From positions 62,001-126,000 of the forward strand of contig NZ_JAADZV010000008.1 in the NCBI RefSeq assembly GCF_010645075.1: a stretch of DNA of 64,000 bases. The letters run 5' to 3'. Origin of the DNA: Flavobacterium limi. Its GTDB lineage: Bacteria > Bacteroidota > Bacteroidia > Flavobacteriales > Flavobacteriaceae. Below the pieces are notes generated by a model. It saw nothing but the letters and a program-made list of their open reading frames with translations. It was not told where the DNA came from and made no database searches. Within the stretch, counting starts at the first letter, position 1, and each line of letters opens with the position of its first letter. Below are positions 45,925 to 54,878 of the stretch, piece by piece. Position numbers and translations under genes: made by a program.

Positions 45925-47121
45925 ATGAATACAATACTTCCAATCGAAAAAAGGAATGCTGTTTTAACTACAATGGCGGGTTTATTAGAGCAGGAAAGAG
46001 AATCGTTAAAGAGTATCAATCAACAGGATTTAGCCAATTATTCTGGAGAAGATCTGGCAATGGAAAAGCGTTTGCTGGTAGATGATGCTAAAGTAAACGG
46101 CATGATTCTTTCTTTGCAGCAATTAGCCAGTCAGGAAGATCCTGTTGGGCAGGTTCGTTTTACTTTCACTCATGAAAACGGAATGAAAATCAGCAATAAA
46201 ACGGCTGCTTTTGGAACTATTTTAATCATATACGAATCCCGTCCCGACGTTACAGTCGAGGCTGGAGGAATTGCTTTTAAATCCGGAAATAAAATCCTTT
46301 TGAAAGGAGGTAAAGAATCTTTGCTTTCGAATCAAAAGATTGTGAGTCTTTGGCATCAGGCTCTTGAAAAAAATGAAGTTTCAACTGATTGGGTTGAATA
46401 CTTAAATTATGACAGAATACAGACACAGGAATTTCTCGAAAAACCAACGCAAAAAGTAGATTTAATTGTACCTCGTGGGGGTGAAAAACTAATTGAATTT
46501 ACTAAGAAACACGCTACCTGCCCGGTAATTGTAAGCGGGCGTGGTAATAATTTCGTGTATGTAAATGCTGATGCCGATTTAGAAAAAGCAATGGCAATCA
46601 TTATCAACGGAAAAACATCAAATATATCTGTTTGCAATGCTTTAGATAAAGTCTTAATTGATACGAATCTGCCAGATTGGGAAGTATTTGCTAAACAATT
46701 AGTGACTGAACTGGAGAAATTCAAAGTTATTGTTTTAGGAGATGATGATGTGGCAAAAGCAACTGGTGTGAAGGCAATTGAAAATGATTTAATCTGGTAC
46801 GAAGAATTTTTAGATTATAAAATTGTAATTGGAACTATTAATTCAAACCAGGAAGCGATTGCTAAAATCAATAAATACTGTGGTGGTCATTCGGCTTCAA
46901 TTATTACTAAAAATGAGTCTTTGGCACAAGAATTTATGGAAAATGTAGATGCATCTTCCGTATATCACAATGTGTCAACGAGATTTACTGACGGTGGACA
47001 ATTTGGTTTAGGAGGAGAATTGGCAATCAGTACTGATAAACTCCACCAAAGAGGACCAATTGGTTTGCAGCATTTGGTTACAAATAAGTGGTACGTTTAC
47101 GGGGACGGGCAAATTAGATAA
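45925..47121 (+). CDS. proA: glutamate-5-semialdehyde dehydrogenase (gamma-glutamyl phosphate reductase)
   Basis: 398 residues. Catalytic C237 in NISVCNALDK; YESRPDVTVEAGG, a family signature. Second step of proline synthesis. It precedes proB, inside the arginine gene run, so proline and arginine synthesis share this transcription unit. Confidence 0.95.
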   Translation: MNTILPIEKRNAVLTTMAGLLEQERESLKSINQQDLANYSGEDLAMEKRLLVDDAKVNGMILSLQQLASQEDPVGQVRFTFTHENGMKISNKTAAFGTILIIYESRPDVTVEAGGIAFKSGNKILLKGGKESLLSNQKIVSLWHQALEKNEVSTDWVEYLNYDRIQTQEFLEKPTQKVDLIVPRGGEKLIEFTKKHATCPVIVSGRGNNFVYVNADADLEKAMAIIINGKTSNISVCNALDKVLIDTNLPDWEVFAKQLVTELEKFKVIVLGDDDVAKATGVKAIENDLIWYEEFLDYKIVIGTINSNQEAIAKINKYCGGHSASIITKNESLAQEFMENVDASSVYHNVSTRFTDGGQFGLGGELAISTDKLHQRGPIGLQHLVTNKWYVYGDGQIR

Positions 47122-47234
47122 TTGAGATAATTTGACAATTAGATAATTAGAAAATTTTAGATTGTAGATTTCAGATTTTAGATTGAAAAAAAAACTTAAA
47201 ATCTTAGAATCTCAGAACCTTAGCATCTTAGAAA

Positions 47235-47996
47235 ATGACTAAAAAACGGATTTTATTAAAAATAGGAAGTAATACTTTAACCAAAGAAACCAATCATATT
47301 TCCAGAGGAAAAATTGAGGATATTGGGATGCAGATTGCAGCTTTACAGGATCAATATGAATTTATTATTGTGAGTTCAGGAGCGATTGCAGCAGCGAAAC
47401 AATTTGTGAAATTGGACAATAATGATAAAGATGTTTTTGTAAAACAGGCTCTGGCCTCTATTGGTCAGCCACATTTGATGCGGATTTACCATGAAAATTT
47501 CAGTGATTTAGGATTACACATTTCGCAATGTCTGCTTTCTTATTCTGATTTTGAAAAACAACAATCTAAGGTCAATATTGTAAATACGATTAATGTATTA
47601 GTAAAAAACAATTATATTCCGATTATCAATGAAAATGATACTGTTGCGACAGATGAGATTAAATTTGGAGATAATGATAAATTAGCGGCATTAACCGCTG
47701 TTCTTTTAAATGTTGATATTCTGATAATTGCAACAAATACAAACGGAATCTATACGAAAGAGTCAATTCACAATAAAAATCCGGAAACAATTTCTTTAGT
47801 AAATGATTTGAAATTACTTGAAAAGGAAATAGGCGATTCAAAATCATCTCACGGAACAGGTGGAATGCAATCGAAAATTGATTCGTCAGCTATTGCTAAA
47901 GCTGCAAATATTGAAACATGGGTTGTTAATGGACTCGAAGATAATTTTATGCTGAAAGCATTGAACAATGAAATTCCTTTTACAAAAATAATATAA
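47235..47996 (+). CDS. proB: glutamate 5-kinase (without PUA domain)
   Basis: 253 residues; amino-acid kinase fold only, lacking the C-terminal PUA domain of E. coli ProB (367). Motifs: LLKIGSNTLT, SSGAIAA, NENDTVATDEI and HGTGGMQSKIDSS. First step of proline synthesis and its feedback point. Short PUA-less forms are usual in some lineages. proA is 113 bases upstream. Confidence 0.93.
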   Translation: MTKKRILLKIGSNTLTKETNHISRGKIEDIGMQIAALQDQYEFIIVSSGAIAAAKQFVKLDNNDKDVFVKQALASIGQPHLMRIYHENFSDLGLHISQCLLSYSDFEKQQSKVNIVNTINVLVKNNYIPIINENDTVATDEIKFGDNDKLAALTAVLLNVDILIIATNTNGIYTKESIHNKNPETISLVNDLKLLEKEIGDSKSSHGTGGMQSKIDSSAIAKAANIETWVVNGLEDNFMLKALNNEIPFTKII

Positions 47997-48076
47997 TGAG
48001 TCAATTAGATAATTAGAGAATATTACAATTATCTAAATTATTGAATTATCACATTATCAAAATTAATTAAAAAATT

Positions 48077-49024
48077 ATGAACTATATTTCAATACAAGAT
48101 ATCGACTCTTTATCAAAATGGGTAAAAAGTGCGATCAAAATCAAAAAAAATCCGCTTAAAAACAAGAAGCTTGGAAAGAACAAAACCTTAGTGATGTTGT
48201 TTTTCAACTCTAGTCTGAGAACTCGTTTGAGTACCCAAAAAGCTGCTATAAATTTAGGAATGAATGTTATGGTGATGAACTTTGGCAGTGAAGGATGGAC
48301 CTTGGAATTTGAAGATGGAGCCGTAATGAATTCCGGTGCATCAGAACACATAAAGGAAGCAGCAGAAGTAGTTTCTCAATATGCAGATATAATCGCCATA
48401 CGTGCTTTTGCAGGCTTAGTTGACAAGGAAAAAGACTATGCAGAAACTGTTATTTCAGGATTTTTAAAACACGCAACAGTTCCAATTGTTAATATGGAAA
48501 GTGCTGTACGTCATCCATTGCAGTCTTTAGCAGATGCTATCACAATGGAAGAATATAAAACAAAACATAAACCGAAGGTAGTACTTTCGTGGGCGCCCCA
48601 TCCGAGGGCTTTGCCACAGGCAGTTGCGAATTCATTCGTAGAAATGATGCAGATGCAAAAAGACATGGATTTTGTTATTACGCATCCTGAAGGTTATGAA
48701 TTAAGCCCAGAAATTACAAAAGACTGCAAAATAGAATACGATCAAAGTAAAGCTTTTGAAAACGCAGATTTTGTTTACGTAAAAAACTGGAGCAATTTCA
48801 ATGATTACGGAAAAGTAACAAACAGTGATCCAAACTGGACGGTTACTGCCGAAAAAATGGCTTTAACTAATAAGGGAAAATTTATGCATTGTCTTCCGGT
48901 TCGTCGTAACGTAATTGTAAGTGATGAAGTAATTGACAGTGAAAATTCAATCGTAATCGAACAGGCAAATAACAGAACTTATTCAGCTCAAATAGTTTTA
49001 CAGAAGATTCTGAAAAAGCTGTAG
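48077..49024 (+). CDS. argF': N-acyl-ornithine (acetyl/succinyl) carbamoyltransferase
   Basis: 315 residues. Close to the Bacteroides fragilis and Xanthomonas N-acylornithine carbamoyltransferases: FFNSSLRTRLSTQKAA for carbamoyl phosphate, HPLQSLAD and FMHCLPVRRN. This transfers carbamoyl to N-acyl-ornithine, not free ornithine. At the specificity site, Pro90 in the B. fragilis succinyl enzyme and Glu92 in the Xanthomonas acetyl enzyme, this protein has S89 (in GASEHI). The neighbouring genes complete the N-acyl route. Confidence 0.93.
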   Translation: MNYISIQDIDSLSKWVKSAIKIKKNPLKNKKLGKNKTLVMLFFNSSLRTRLSTQKAAINLGMNVMVMNFGSEGWTLEFEDGAVMNSGASEHIKEAAEVVSQYADIIAIRAFAGLVDKEKDYAETVISGFLKHATVPIVNMESAVRHPLQSLADAITMEEYKTKHKPKVVLSWAPHPRALPQAVANSFVEMMQMQKDMDFVITHPEGYELSPEITKDCKIEYDQSKAFENADFVYVKNWSNFNDYGKVTNSDPNWTVTAEKMALTNKGKFMHCLPVRRNVIVSDEVIDSENSIVIEQANNRTYSAQIVLQKILKKL

Positions 49025-49034
49025 TTTTCAAAGT

Positions 49035-49099
49035 TAAGATTCTGAGTTACTAAGCTGCTAAGTATTCAGAATCTAAAAACTTAGCAGCTTAGAATCTTA
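49035..49099 (+). repeat. long hairpin in the argF'-argB spacer
   Basis: Perfect 14-base arms CTAAGCTGCTAAGT (49050-49063) and ACTTAGCAGCTTAG (49079-49092), extended by TAAGATTCT / AGAATCTTA (49035-49043, 49091-49099). A strong RNA hairpin lying inside the operon. Confidence 0.85.
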
Positions 49100-49113
49100 G
49101 CCCCTTAGAAGCT

Positions 49114-49890
49114 ATGCAAAAAGTAACCGTAATAAAAATAGGTGGAAACATCATCGATAATCCTGTAGAATTAGAACAGTTTTTAACTGATTTTTCTAAA
49201 ATTGAAGGATACAAAGTTTTAGTTCACGGCGGTGGAAAATCGGCTACCAAAATGGCACAAAGTATTGGTTTAGTTCCGCAAATGATTGAAGGACGACGAA
49301 TCACAGATGCTCCCATGCTGGATGTTGTGGTAATGATTTACGCAGGTCAGATTAATAAGCATATTGTGGCGGAATTACAAGCAAAAGACAATAATGCAGT
49401 CGGTTTTTCCGGAGCTGATGGAAATTTAATTCAGTCAACAAAAAGAAATCATCCAACTATTGATTATGGTTTTGTAGGCGATGTAAAACAAGTCAATACA
49501 AAATTGCTGGCAACTTTGTTAAAAGCCGGAATTGTTCCGGTTTTCTGTGCGATTACGCACGATAAAAACGGACAGTTATTAAACACAAATGCTGATACCA
49601 TTGCAAGCGAATTGTCAATTGCGTTATCTGAGGTTTTTGATGTGACACTTACGTATTGTTTTGAAAAACAGGGTGTTTTACAGGATTCAGAAGACGATTC
49701 CTCTGTAATTACAGAAATCAATGAAACATTATACAATCAACTAAAAGAAGAGAAAGTAATCCATTCCGGAATGATTCCAAAGCTGGACAACTGTTTCAAT
49801 AGTTTATCAAGAGGTGTACAGAAAATCAAAATTGGGCATCACAGAATGCTTCAGAATTCAGATGTTCTGCATACAACGATTACTTTATAA
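49114..49890 (+). CDS. argB: acetylglutamate kinase
   Basis: 258 residues. KIGGNIID start, HGGGKSATKMA glycine loop and a normal amino-acid kinase body. Phosphorylates N-acyl-glutamate. It lacks the N-terminal helix of Arg-inhibited hexameric kinases, so strong feedback by arginine is not expected; inference. Confidence 0.95.
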   Translation: MQKVTVIKIGGNIIDNPVELEQFLTDFSKIEGYKVLVHGGGKSATKMAQSIGLVPQMIEGRRITDAPMLDVVVMIYAGQINKHIVAELQAKDNNAVGFSGADGNLIQSTKRNHPTIDYGFVGDVKQVNTKLLATLLKAGIVPVFCAITHDKNGQLLNTNADTIASELSIALSEVFDVTLTYCFEKQGVLQDSEDDSSVITEINETLYNQLKEEKVIHSGMIPKLDNCFNSLSRGVQKIKIGHHRMLQNSDVLHTTITL

Positions 49891-49975
49891 AAGAAAAAGT
49901 TGCTAAGTTTCAAAGAAACCAAGACTTTTGCAGTCTTAGAATTTCAGAATTTTAGCATCTCAGTACCTAATTAAA
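49891..49975 (+). repeat. CTAAG/CTTAG spacer, argB-argE
   Basis: Carries GCTAAG ... CTTAG/TTTAGC units and a small AAGAC-TTTTGCA-GTCTT hairpin. Same family as the spacers at 36138 and 49025. Confidence 0.6.
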
Positions 49976-51046
49976 ATGAAAGATATAGAAACGCTTACCC
50001 GGGAGGCAATTGAATTATTAAGAAACCTGATTGAAACGCCTTCATTTTCAAGTGAAGAAGATCAAACAGCTCTTTTAATAGAAAATTGGTTTACTCAAAA
50101 CGAGATTCCTTTCAAAAGAGAAAACAATAATGTGTGGGCTTTCAACAAATATTTTGACGAAAATAAACCAACACTTTTACTGAATTCACACCATGATACG
50201 GTAAGGCCTAATCAGGCTTACACCAATGATCCGTTTAAAGCTATCGAAAAAGATGGTAAATTATTCGGTTTAGGGAGCAACGACGCAGGAGGATGTCTTG
50301 TTTCGTTATTAGCAACGTTTGTACATTTTTACGAAAATCAAAATTTATCACATAACTTGGTAATCGTAGCTTCTGCAGAAGAAGAAAGCAGCGGAAAAAA
50401 CGGTTTAAACAGTGTTTTAAAACATTTGCCGGAGCTGGATTGCGCCATTGTAGGCGAACCGACTTTAATGCAATTGGCTGTTGCTGAAAAAGGTCTTTTA
50501 GTTTTGGATGTCAAAGTAAAAGGAACTGCAAGCCACGCTGCACATCAAAATGATGATAATGCCTTATACAAATCAATTTCGGTAATGGAATGGTTTAAAA
50601 ATTATAAATTCGACAAAATTTCTGAAGTATTAGGTCCGGTAAAAATGACCGTAACTCAAATAAACGCAGGAAAACAGCATAATGTAGTTCCTTCAGAATG
50701 TGATTTGGTAGTGGACATCCGTGTAAATGACTGCTATACCAATTCGGAAATTTTAGAAGTAGTTTCGGCCAATGTAAATGCCGAAGTAAAACCAAGATCC
50801 ATGCATTTAAACGCATCGTCAATTCCAATTGCGCACGGTTTGGTACAAGCGGGAATTGCCTTAGGAAGAACAACCTATGGCTCTCCAACGCTTTCTGATC
50901 AATCAGTTTTAAGCTGTCAGTCATTAAAACTGGGACCTGGAGAAACCTTACGGTCACATTCAGCAGACGAATTTATATTTGTAAACGAAATAGAAGAAGG
51001 AGTCGGGTTATATATCAAAATACTAACCGGGTTCTTTAAATTATAA
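49976..51046 (+). CDS. argE: M20 family N-acyl-citrulline/ornithine deacylase
   Basis: 356 residues. M20 zinc-dependent amidohydrolase: HHDTVRP, SNDAGG and AEEESSG ligands and a dimerisation lid domain with TASHAAHQ. As ArgF' acts on N-acyl-ornithine, the physiological substrate is probably N-acyl-citrulline (acetyl or succinyl). No signal peptide, so cytoplasmic. Confidence 0.92.
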   Translation: MKDIETLTREAIELLRNLIETPSFSSEEDQTALLIENWFTQNEIPFKRENNNVWAFNKYFDENKPTLLLNSHHDTVRPNQAYTNDPFKAIEKDGKLFGLGSNDAGGCLVSLLATFVHFYENQNLSHNLVIVASAEEESSGKNGLNSVLKHLPELDCAIVGEPTLMQLAVAEKGLLVLDVKVKGTASHAAHQNDDNALYKSISVMEWFKNYKFDKISEVLGPVKMTVTQINAGKQHNVVPSECDLVVDIRVNDCYTNSEILEVVSANVNAEVKPRSMHLNASSIPIAHGLVQAGIALGRTTYGSPTLSDQSVLSCQSLKLGPGETLRSHSADEFIFVNEIEEGVGLYIKILTGFFKL

Positions 51047-51055
51047 TAGTAATTA

Positions 51056-51133
51056 GGAGCTAATCCCGCTATCCGTTCTAATCTTTTGTGCCGAACCCCG
51101 GCACAAAAGGATTTCCACTGCTATCGGGGCTAG
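51056..51133. repeat. extragenic palindromic element (REP-like)
   Basis: A GC-rich island in AT-rich DNA. A perfect ten-base stem TTTTGTGCCG / CGGCACAAAA (51084-51093, 51099-51108) with an AACCC loop, flanked by GCTAATCCCGCTATC on the left and CTATCGGGGCTAG on the right, partly complementary. I recall similar elements between genes in other Flavobacterium genomes, probably a dispersed repeat family. Confidence 0.7.
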
Positions 51134-51213
51134 AAACACCAGTATAAATCAAGACATTTAGAGATTCAGATTATCTGTAAATCTAAAATCTAAGAAGTCT
51201 AAAAATCTACAAT

Positions 51214-52494
51214 ATGAAACTTTGGGAAAAAGGAATACCAACCGATAAACAAATCGAACAATTCACAGTAGGAAACGATCGTGAACTGGATTTGGTTTTA
51301 GCAAAATACGATGCTTTAGGTTCAATCGCGCATGCCAAAATGTTGGGCCAGATTGGTTTGTTAACTGCAGACGAAACGACTTCTTTGGTTGATGCCTTAA
51401 ACGATATCATTGCCGATATCGTGGTTGGAAATTTTGAAATCGAAGACAGTTTTGAAGATGTACATTCTAAAATAGAATATTTATTAACGGTAAAACTGGG
51501 CGATGCGGGAAAGAAAATCCACACAGCACGTTCCCGTAATGATCAGGTTCTGGTAGATGTTCATTTGTATTTAAAAGACGAATTAAAAGCCATAAAAGAA
51601 CAGGTAAAAACACTTTTTGATTTGTTGATGGAATCTGCTGAGAAACATCAAAATGTATTATTGCCGGGTTACACGCACTTGCAAATCGCAATGCCATCGT
51701 CATTCGGAATGTGGTTTTCTGCTTATGCCGAAAGTTTAATCGATGATATTATAATGCTGAATGCCGCTTCAAAAATTGTTGACCAGAATCCGCTAGGTTC
51801 TGCGGCAGGTTACGGAAGTTCGTTTCCAATCAACAGAACATTTACAACTCAGGAATTAGGTTTCGAAACCTTAAAATACAACGCAGTAGCAGCACAAATG
51901 AGCCGTGGAAAAGCTGAGAAAACCGTTGCTTTTGCCATGACAAGCGTTGCAGGAACTTTGTCAAAATTTGCTATGGATGTTTGTTTGTATATGAGTCAAA
52001 ACTTTGATTTTATTGGTCTTCCGGCACATCTTACGACAGGTTCCAGCATTATGCCTCACAAGAAAAACCCTGATGTTTTCGAATTGATCAGAGGAAAATG
52101 CAATAAGATTCAGGCGCTTCCTTACGAAATCACTTTAATTACAAATAATCTTCCTAGCGGTTATCACAGAGATTTGCAACTTTTAAAAGAAGGTTTGTTT
52201 CCTGCGATTCAAAATTTAAAAGCTTGTCTGGATATTGCTATCTTTTCTATAAAAGACATTACGGTAAAAGATCAGATTTTAGAAGATAAAAAATACGATT
52301 ATTTGTTTACAGTTGATACTTTAAATGAAATGGTAGTTGACGGAATGCCGTTTAGAGATGCCTATAAGGCTGTCGCAGAACAATTAGAAGCAGGAACTTA
52401 TAAATCTCCAAAAGAGACCAAACATACACACGAAGGAAGTATTAATAATTTGTGCTTAGAAAATATAAAAGAAAAAATGAAAGCCGCTTTTTAA
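51214..52494 (+). CDS. argH: argininosuccinate lyase
   Basis: 426 residues. Splits argininosuccinate to arginine and fumarate. Signature GSSIMPHKKNPDVFE with the catalytic-loop Ser, and HTARSRNDQV near 102-111. Slightly short against the usual ~460 but complete in motif. Last gene of the cluster; a terminator follows at 52516. Confidence 0.95.
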   Translation: MKLWEKGIPTDKQIEQFTVGNDRELDLVLAKYDALGSIAHAKMLGQIGLLTADETTSLVDALNDIIADIVVGNFEIEDSFEDVHSKIEYLLTVKLGDAGKKIHTARSRNDQVLVDVHLYLKDELKAIKEQVKTLFDLLMESAEKHQNVLLPGYTHLQIAMPSSFGMWFSAYAESLIDDIIMLNAASKIVDQNPLGSAAGYGSSFPINRTFTTQELGFETLKYNAVAAQMSRGKAEKTVAFAMTSVAGTLSKFAMDVCLYMSQNFDFIGLPAHLTTGSSIMPHKKNPDVFELIRGKCNKIQALPYEITLITNNLPSGYHRDLQLLKEGLFPAIQNLKACLDIAIFSIKDITVKDQILEDKKYDYLFTVDTLNEMVVDGMPFRDAYKAVAEQLEAGTYKSPKETKHTHEGSINNLCLENIKEKMKAAF

Positions 52495-52515
52495 CTTCAT
52501 TGAAAAAAAACTATG

Positions 52516-52551
52516 AAAACCGATTTGTATCAATTACAAATCGGTTTTTTT
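52516..52551 (+). terminator. terminator of the arg-pro cluster
   Basis: Perfect 14-base stem AAAACCGATTTGTA / TACAAATCGGTTTT, five-base loop, then T's, just after argH. Confidence 0.9.
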
Positions 52552-52598
52552 GTTCAAATTATATTAGTCATAAATTAACAAATTTCCACCTAATTATA

Positions 52599-52606
52599 TA
52601 CATTTG
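52599..52606 (+). promoter_or_regulatory. Bacteroidota -7 box for the DUF2157 pair
   Basis: TACATTTG matches TAnnTTTG, 27 bases before the ATG of the first gene of the pair. No clear -33. Confidence 0.45.
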
Positions 52607-52633
52607 ATTTATTAGTTAACCTAAATTTAAAAT

Positions 52634-53629
52634 ATGGCAGGATTTAAAGAGCAGTCAACTCAAAAGCTTTTTGAGAGAAAATTTATTACCGAAGAGCAAT
52701 TGGCTCAGATAAAAAGTTATCGCAGTCTGGGCATTTTTTCTCTAAACACTGAATTAAAAATGTTTTTATATTTATCAGTTTTGCTTTTTACGTCCGGTAT
52801 TGGAATTTTGATTTATCAAAACATTGATACTATTGGGCACGTCGCCATTTTGTCTTTTTTGTTGATTGTTACTGTAGTTTGTTTTTATTTCTGTTTTAAA
52901 AATTCAAAAGGTTTTCAAAAGACAGAAACTACTTTTGAAAGTCCTGTTTTGGAATATCTGGTTCTTCTGGCAAACATTCTGACCTGCATTTTTATTGGAT
53001 ATCTGCAATTTCAATATAAGCCTTTTGGAACGCATTATGGCTTGGCAACATTGGTACCTACAATTGTCAGTTTTATTTGTGCCTATTATTTTGACAACAA
53101 AAGTGTGTTAACTATTGCGATTACAGGCTTGGCTGCTTATGTAGGCTTTTCTGTGACGCCTCAGGATTTATTTCATAATGATTTCTATTCTCATCTTGAG
53201 TTAAGTTATTCTGCTATAATTCTGGGTGGGTTGTTGATTTTGTGGACAATTTACAGCTCCGGGATTTCTCTTAAAACCCATTTTAATTTAACTTATCTAA
53301 CATTTGCCTTGCACATGATTAGTATTGCTTCAATCAGTAATATGGTTAATGAGTATGATGGTTTATGGCTTCTTTTCTCTGCAGTTCTTGCAGGATCATG
53401 TTTTTATTTTTATAAAGCCAGTTATGACCAGAAAGCTATTTCGTTATATGTTTTTATGATTTTGTACGTCTATATCGGAATAAATATTTTCCTTTTCAGA
53501 GTTTTTGAGAATATCGATTTTTCGGAAATTTGGATGTTATTTGTTCTATTGATTCCGGGATACTTTATTGGCTCCATAATCTTGTTTATAAAATTGATTA
53601 AAAACTTTAACAAAGAAACAGCAGAATGA
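52634..53629 (+). CDS. DUF2157-like membrane protein
   Basis: 331 residues. A cytoplasmic N-terminus (QSTQKLFERKFITEEQLAQI) precedes about eight membrane helices beginning near 40, ending with a Lys-rich tail. The opening matches the DUF2157 pattern. Function unknown; it overlaps the next gene by four bases (ATGA), so they are translated together. Confidence 0.82.
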   Translation: MAGFKEQSTQKLFERKFITEEQLAQIKSYRSLGIFSLNTELKMFLYLSVLLFTSGIGILIYQNIDTIGHVAILSFLLIVTVVCFYFCFKNSKGFQKTETTFESPVLEYLVLLANILTCIFIGYLQFQYKPFGTHYGLATLVPTIVSFICAYYFDNKSVLTIAITGLAAYVGFSVTPQDLFHNDFYSHLELSYSAIILGGLLILWTIYSSGISLKTHFNLTYLTFALHMISIASISNMVNEYDGLWLLFSAVLAGSCFYFYKASYDQKAISLYVFMILYVYIGINIFLFRVFENIDFSEIWMLFVLLIPGYFIGSIILFIKLIKNFNKETAE

Positions 53630-54795
53630 TAGTATTCGATAAAAATAAGTTAGAAAATTCTGTTTTAATTGAAGAAGCAGATTCGTTAAAAAATGCTGGT
53701 TTTATCGGCAAAGAACAACTGGATTTTATAAAAAAAGAACTTCCGACACTTAATAGTCATAAAAATATTCTGGTACGGATTGGTTTCTTTTTGTTAGGAT
53801 CATTTTTATATTCTTCCATATGCAGTGCTGTATCCCTTCTGGCAATTTCAGGACTAGATTATTACTGGGAAATTTTTCCTTTTATTTTTGGTATAATTGG
53901 TATAATTGGGTCAGAATTTTTAGCTAAAAAAGATTATTACAATCATGGATTAGATGATGCCTTTATTTTAGGAACAATATTGACTTTTGGCTTTGCAGTC
54001 ACATTTATTACAAAGTTAGAAAATGTTCTTCCGGTTTCAATTCTTGTAGCAATTATTTCATTGGGAATGTTTGTACGTTATATTCATATGCTATCGGTAT
54101 TGGTTTTTTATTTGGCAATGACATTATCATTAGGATATTCGATATTTGAATATTTGGAAGCGGGACAGGCAATTTTGCCCTTTTTCATGATGTTTTTCGG
54201 TGCAGGCACTTATTTTTTATGCAGAAAATTGACTAAAGACCTGGCAGAACCGTATTATTACAATGGAATCCTTTTAATAAAAAGCATCAGTCTGATATTG
54301 TTTTATTCGTCAGGCAATTATTTAATAGTTAGAGAATTTTCGGCAAGTTTAATGGGAGGCTATTATGAGATAAGTCCGGAAATTCCGTTTGGATTTTTCT
54401 TTTGGGCTTTTACTTTTATTGTACCGGTTTTATATCTTGTTTATTCATTAAAAGGCAAAGACAGGATTATGCTCTGGATTAGTTTCCTTGCAATAGCATT
54501 TTCATTTTACAGCTTCCGGTTTTACAACTCGGTTTTGCCAATTGAAGTAGCATTAACATTAAGCGGATTAATCATGTTTGCAGTTTCTTTCTTTTTTATT
54601 AGAAAGCTTAGAACAAAAGAAAGCGGGCTTACATTCAAAACAGACAGAATCTCAAATTCAAATACATTTTTAAATACAGAAGCATTAGTAATCGCATCAG
54701 CATTCGGAATGAAACCAGAAGTCAAGCCATCTGAATCACCAATGGAGTTTGGCGGTGGTGGTTTTAGCGGAGGAGGATCAGAAGGAAATTTTTAA
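53626..54795 (+). CDS. second DUF2157-like membrane protein with Gly-rich tail
   Basis: 389 residues. Same architecture as its neighbour: short soluble start (AGFIGKEQLDFIKKELPTL) then about nine helices, with an aromatic-rich last helix. The C-terminus is soluble, ending GGGGFSGGGSEGNF, a flexible Gly-rich tail. Probably forms a complex with the upstream protein. Function unknown. Confidence 0.8.
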   Translation: MIVFDKNKLENSVLIEEADSLKNAGFIGKEQLDFIKKELPTLNSHKNILVRIGFFLLGSFLYSSICSAVSLLAISGLDYYWEIFPFIFGIIGIIGSEFLAKKDYYNHGLDDAFILGTILTFGFAVTFITKLENVLPVSILVAIISLGMFVRYIHMLSVLVFYLAMTLSLGYSIFEYLEAGQAILPFFMMFFGAGTYFLCRKLTKDLAEPYYYNGILLIKSISLILFYSSGNYLIVREFSASLMGGYYEISPEIPFGFFFWAFTFIVPVLYLVYSLKGKDRIMLWISFLAIAFSFYSFRFYNSVLPIEVALTLSGLIMFAVSFFFIRKLRTKESGLTFKTDRISNSNTFLNTEALVIASAFGMKPEVKPSESPMEFGGGGFSGGGSEGNF

Positions 54796-54821
54796 TAGTT
54801 TGCTATTATAAATATTAAAAA

Positions 54822-54852
54822 AAACAGCAGTAAACTTAGTTTACTGCTGTTT
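54822..54852. terminator. bidirectional hairpin terminator
   Basis: Perfect 14-base stem AAACAGCAGTAAAC / GTTTACTGCTGTTT with a TTA loop, between the DUF2157 pair and the convergent pectate lyase gene. Confidence 0.85.
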
Positions 54853-54878
54853 CAATTGTATGATTATTTTGTTTAGAA

